DNA of 64,000 nt from Porodaedalea pini. Its lineage: Eukaryota; Basidiomycota; Agaricomycetes; Hymenochaetales; Hymenochaetaceae. Shown in pieces: positions 59,829 through 64,000 of the stretch. The notes beneath the pieces were generated by a model. That model had not been told where the DNA came from and did not search any database. It saw nothing but the letters and a program-made list of their open reading frames with translations. Numbering within the stretch: position 1 is the first letter of the stretch; the number at the start of each line of letters is the position of its first letter. Position numbers and translations under genes: made by a program. Location of the stretch: positions 372,001 to 436,000 of the forward strand of contig NBAY01000037.1 in the NCBI GenBank assembly GCA_002794775.1. The letters run 5' to 3'.

Positions 59829-60668
59829 GCAATATGCAGTTACTCTTCTAGCAATGTCTGGCTTGAAGCCTTTCTCTAGACTTACAGATTGTATTAATCA
59901 ACGAATCATCTAATCGTCTTTCCCTTTCTCGACACTCTCCTTACCACTGCCGCATAGTTTTATTCCTTCCTTCCCACATCTTTTCCTCATTGTGAGGTGC
60001 GTAAACACTCAGATTTGTGATGCACAGTAGTGGCTCACACTACTTAATTCCCCAGTGTGCTTCCGTCTTTATCAAGCTTCGTGTTTGTGGCTATTTGTGT
60101 GGCCGTTGGTGGCTGGCGAGCCACCATATCAAAGTGGCCGATAAGATTAACCGAGTTCATATTTACGTACACGCACCAAAATCCTATTTAGAGCGCGTGG
60201 CTTGTGGCTTGCTCTTTCGTTGATTTGGACTCTTACCACTCTCGTCTTTCCTGCCTTTCAGCTCCAGATTCCTCGACTATTGAATAGCTCTCAAGGTATG
60301 CATCTTCGCGATTCACCCTCCCCTGCGCGACACTGAGTATATGCGCTGCAGATTTCGTGGCCTCGTATGATTTGTGCCTGCGCGTATTCACAATCTCAGT
60401 AGCGTAATTTGGGGTGAGTTATGCTCGTGCATTTCACTTATATTTTCCGCCGCTGATAGGCATTTCAAGTCTGAAGCAAACAACACATTTCATTCTCGAT
60501 TATCATTCAGTACGACCTTCGTCTTTGTTCGTACCGGTCTAAAATCTCCAACCCCTCTGGCTTATATTATTCCCTGCTAATTCTGGCACTGCTTTATCTG
60601 TATTGTCCAGTTGATCCATTCAAGTTCGCACAGAGTCATCGCCATCGATTTCTCCCCTGTGGATAGAA
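59829..60668. other. Intergenic stretch
   Basis: About 840 bp of pyrimidine-rich, gene-free sequence. Confidence 0.4.
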
Positions 60669-61829
60669 ATGGCTCCTTCGAGATTCTCAAGAAAAGTACT
60701 GGGTTCCTCTGATGCTTTTCCGAGAAGCATCGACAGAGATCGTCGCGTAAGTTATAGAGGTCTTCTAATTTGTTTGACGACACTAGCAAGTTCCTATTTA
60801 GCTTTACGAAGCAACACAGGCCCATCATCATGTCTATGCCCCCACATATCCCTTGGTCAAACAGTCAAAGGTCAAGTCTCTCATTTCGGACGACCAGCTC
60901 GATCTGGAAGTGACTGAGAACAACGAGGCCGATACTGAAATCTCTCTCATCCCTTTATTCGAGCCTTCCGAAGGCTCATCTCAAGAGAACGATGTCGAAA
61001 TGTCCGCAGCCGATTCCGGGGCGGATCAAATGACAGTCGCCTCTGACGATATGGGAAACGACACCAACATTGAAGTCGAACCCGAGACGATGGAGGTTGA
61101 CTTAGAGTCTGAGGAGTCTGAGGAGTCTGAGGCCTCCGTCGACGACGATCCGTATCCGGCCAAACAAGCTCTGATTCGAGAACTCAGACTCAAGGCAATC
61201 GGCATTAAAGACCTAGTTATTGAAGATTGGGAGCGGCGGAAGGCTGTGAGTTGCAGTTCCGATTAATTCCCAATCGCTTTACTTACTCGGAGAGACACAG
61301 AAGATAAAGAAGCTAGAATCGCAGGATTCTTCGAAAGAAGAGGTCTCTCGGTGGCTTCCAACGCCTGGGAAATATCAAAAGAAGAGACAGCTTGTAGCTT
61401 CGTACGGGAAGGTAAACTGTACATTGAAGACTGGCTATTATTCCAATAGTGTTTACTCATTTTACTCTACGTTCACAGGGAGACATCAAGTGCCCGTTCG
61501 AGAATTGTAACTGGTTCTGTAAGACTAAGGCGCAAGCGTACAGGCGCCACCTTCTCACGCACTACCCTGAGGCATTTTTCTGTCCCATCTGCTGTGAGAG
61601 CTATTGTCGAGAAGATTCGCTAGATCGACACTTCCAAAGCGGAAGGTGCCTTAACCGCGCTGATGCAAAACGCTTCCGAGTCTGGCGCAACACCAACGGG
61701 TCGCCCAAGATGGGGCTCGACAATAGGTACTTCAACATATACTTCTTGGGCGCCATGGAAGATTTCGAGATTCCCGAGGAGGAATTCCAAATAATAGCTA
61801 GACGCCGCCGTCATGCCCCGCTCCGTTGA
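60669..61829 (+). CDS. C2H2 zinc-finger protein with acidic central region
   Basis: Four exons (60669-60746, 60802-61245, 61301-61411, 61479-61829) give 327 residues in one frame. The N-terminal part is followed by a long acidic region (EVEPETMEVDLESEESEESE), a segment with charged helices (RELRLKAIGIKDLVIEDWER) and a C-terminal pair of zinc fingers. Finger 1 is C-x4-C-x12-H-x3-H (CPFENCNWFCKTKAQAYRRH); finger 2 is C-x2-C-x12-H-x4-C (CPICCESYCREDSLDRHF...C). A conserved-looking tail (FRVWRNTNGSPKMGLDNRYF) follows. The layout, acidic activation-like region plus C2H2 fingers, suggests a nuclear DNA-binding regulator; targets are unknown. Confidence 0.75.
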
Positions 61830-62356
61830 GCACGCCGCCGGTAAACACATCCTTCATGCGATATGCACCTCCTCACTCAAATCATGTAATCAAATAGATG
61901 CGTAAGCAATATGATCAAATTATGCACCACAACGTAAATAGCAGGCTCAACGACCCAAAGAACTGACGCATTCATGAACCTGCAAACCCCAGTCCAAACA
62001 TGATACATGAAGGTACGTATCTGTGGATATGATGATTTTGCAATATATTTATACCTGGATGGCGAGAAAGGTCACAAAATGAAAAGGATAGGTAGGATGA
62101 TCTCGAGTCATGGCCGGTACAATGACAATGCTAGAGCGGATACATATAAGTAGAATAAGATGCATTGGTTCGTGTCATTTGTGATGATGGATATTGAGAT
62201 AAACAAAAAGAGACAAAGGATTCAAAAAAAAAAAGGCGAGCCAGTTGATGATATGCATAGTGAACTAGCTCTCAGAGGTATGCCTCTCGGCCAAGTGTTG
62301 CCTAAGGGATATGATAACTTAGGTCAGATAACAAACTACTCTAGAGAACAATCATC
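61830..62356. other. Intergenic stretch between convergent genes
   Basis: About 530 bp, AT-rich, with an A12 run near 62,226. 3' flanks of the zinc-finger and mex67 genes; no gene seen. Confidence 0.45.
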
Positions 62357-64000
62357 ATACCTTGACTTGCTCGAAATTCGCCACCGCCCGCTCGATATCC
62401 CAGCCGTTGTTCTCCAAACAGTCCAATGCGAACTTGACGTTAAGGCCTGTACGCTGACAAGTCTGCATGACAAGACTGCGCTGAGGATCAGGCTGTTGAT
62501 ATAAGGATCGTTACTAATACAGCAAAGGATTTATGTGAGATATAAGGGACTTACGATAGTGCCGAGCATGGCCTGGACATCGGGTACTAAAAGCCGCTGC
62601 TGCGCATCAGGCTGCAGCTGCTGTTGCCGTCTCTGCGGCGTCTGCGGAGCTGTGTGATGCGGTTTCCCCACATTCCCATCGCCCTGCACCTTGATCGGGC
62701 CTGGCTTCCATGCGTCCGGACTCGAGAATGGACGAACAGTCAGTTGGTCGGAGAGGATGGTGACAGCCCAGTTGTTAATTGCGGCCCTGATAATCACAGC
62801 TTAATAAGTCCTCCTAACGACATAACGCTAGTTACATACCTGGACCCCGGTGGTGCTGGCGCGAGAATAAACGATCGATCAAACGAACGGATGCCCTGTG
62901 ATGGCTCTTCAAGCGATAATGAGCGCTATTTCCTCGCGGATACACAAAGAGAGGAACGTTACCTTCCGCGAACTCGCCATGTATACATAAGAACAACATA
63001 GTCGCCGCTCCTTGGCCAACGGGCCATGCATCAATGCAGAACTTTTCGGCTGCGCCAGACACCTCATGACGCGTGCCAGGGAGGTGCGACATCGCCTTGA
63101 CAATATCATCCGGGCCGGTGTGAAGGCTGCGCAACTCGCGCTCCAGCCCACCGCTCGCACCGCCGGAAAGAAAGCTTAGATTGCGTGAGCCGCCTGACGC
63201 GTTGTGTAGCCAGGGTCCCCACTCGAGTTTGCGCTGATTGGGCATCGCCGGCGAGGTGTGCCATCCCTGAAGGCGGGCACGCGGCGGGATCTGAGTGTAA
63301 GCGGAGTACGAGAAGGTGGCATTTGGGTCGTAGACGTCTGCGAGGGCAGAGCGTTGGGAGTCGAAAAGAGGAAAGAATCTACATGACACAGGTCAGATAC
63401 AGAAGTCGAATGTCGGCAAAGTGGATTTTTATACCGAGAAAGGAAGCTACTGATGACGGATCCGTCTACTCCAGTGATGAATGAGGGAGCCATGTTGAAA
63501 AGGAAGGAGTCGGGACCCATTTGTTCATACGGGTCAGAGCTTGAAGAGGAGGCGATGGGTCCGTCAACAAAAGATATCTTCGTTATTGCTTCTTGGTCTA
63601 ACACCTCCAGCAATGCAAATCTTCTCATCATTCCACTGAATCGGTCGATTGATAAACTTTTCGAGTTGATTGAATCTTGTACTCTACTGACCTCTTGTAC
63701 TGCTCTGCTCGCCCTGCACTCAATTCTGACTCTCGCAGAGGATTGCCACTGAAGATCATCTCTCTGAGCTGCGCCAATTTCCGGTTTTTTCCAGAGAGCT
63801 GGTCTAGATCCCTCCATGACCTGAGTTTATTGCCTTGCAGAGACAAATTCCGGAGATTGGGGATATAATGTGCCAGGCTGGTAATCTGACTACCAGTCTG
63901 GATATTGTTGTTCGCGAGTGAGATCGTCTCAACAGGTGGCTTGAGCTGAGATGCGAGCTTGAAAAGGACAGGGTACTCCTTGTTGCTCGAACCGGGTTGA
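62357..64000 (-). CDS. mex67: mRNA export factor Mex67, partial (5' end beyond the window)
   Basis: Read from the right edge leftwards: leucine-rich repeats ([43 protein letters not shown]), an intron after [23 protein letters not shown], then the NTF2-like domain ([67 protein letters not shown]). After a Pro/Gln-rich linker comes the C-terminal UBA-like (TAP-C) domain ([20 protein letters not shown]), ending EQVKV at TGA 62,357-62,359. Mex67/TAP with its partner Mtr2/p15 carries mRNA through nuclear pores; the NTF2-like part binds the partner and the UBA-like part binds FG nucleoporins. At least four GT-AG introns are needed. The N-terminal RNA-binding region lies outside the window. Confidence 0.92.

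Overview
The window looks like nuclear DNA of a filamentous basidiomycete, most likely a wood- or litter-decaying agaricomycete. The genes are broken by many short introns (about 45-75 bp), they stand on both strands without operons, and the gene set is typical of that group: a CBM1-GH10 xylanase, agaricomycete-style F-box/LRR genes, a PMCA-type calcium pump, Mex67, cyanase and a chromodomain Ty3/Gypsy retrotransposon.

Left part (1-16.2 kb): a foldback repeat, a decayed gene for a single-pass membrane protein (paralogue of an intact gene at 35.2-37.1 kb), a small five-exon membrane protein gene, a head-to-head pair of Rieske oxygenase genes (the left one carries a one-base deletion inside the Rieske motif), a decayed F-box/LRR gene, a 1.08-kb inverted repeat with 491-bp arms, and a CoA-dependent acyltransferase-like gene. 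16.2-25.1 kb is gene-poor, with some coding-looking debris.

Middle part (25.2-37.1 kb): a 1,500-residue P-type Ca2+-ATPase with a GC-AG intron, then an aspartic protease and an MFS transporter that diverge from a 308-bp shared promoter, then the intact type I membrane protein gene. 37.1-42.0 kb has no gene I can defend.

42,021-48,265 is a complete, recently inserted chromovirus. Its two 413-bp LTRs are identical by eye, it has a GATAC target duplication, and it shows two mechanistic signals: an 11-nt primer-binding site complementary to the predicted 5' end of its own RNA (Tf1-type self-priming) and a -1 frameshift cassette (GGGTTTT plus hairpin) where gag and pol overlap. Just downstream is a satellite of twelve 48-bp units, each a hairpin followed by a T tract, then several smaller repeats.

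Right part (51.3-64 kb): a CBM1-GH10 xylanase gene and a dead second copy in tandem, then a compact housekeeping block: the SDH assembly factor ACN9/SDHAF3, cyanase, two genes for charged proteins (one with C2H2 zinc fingers) and the 3' part of mex67, which runs off the window edge.

Four duplicated or family genes are broken by frameshifts or stops while long genes such as the Ca2+ pump and pol are intact, so the breaks are probably real decay rather than poor sequence. Exon boundaries were worked out by hand from splice signals and reading frame; family names rest on motif recognition, not on database searches.
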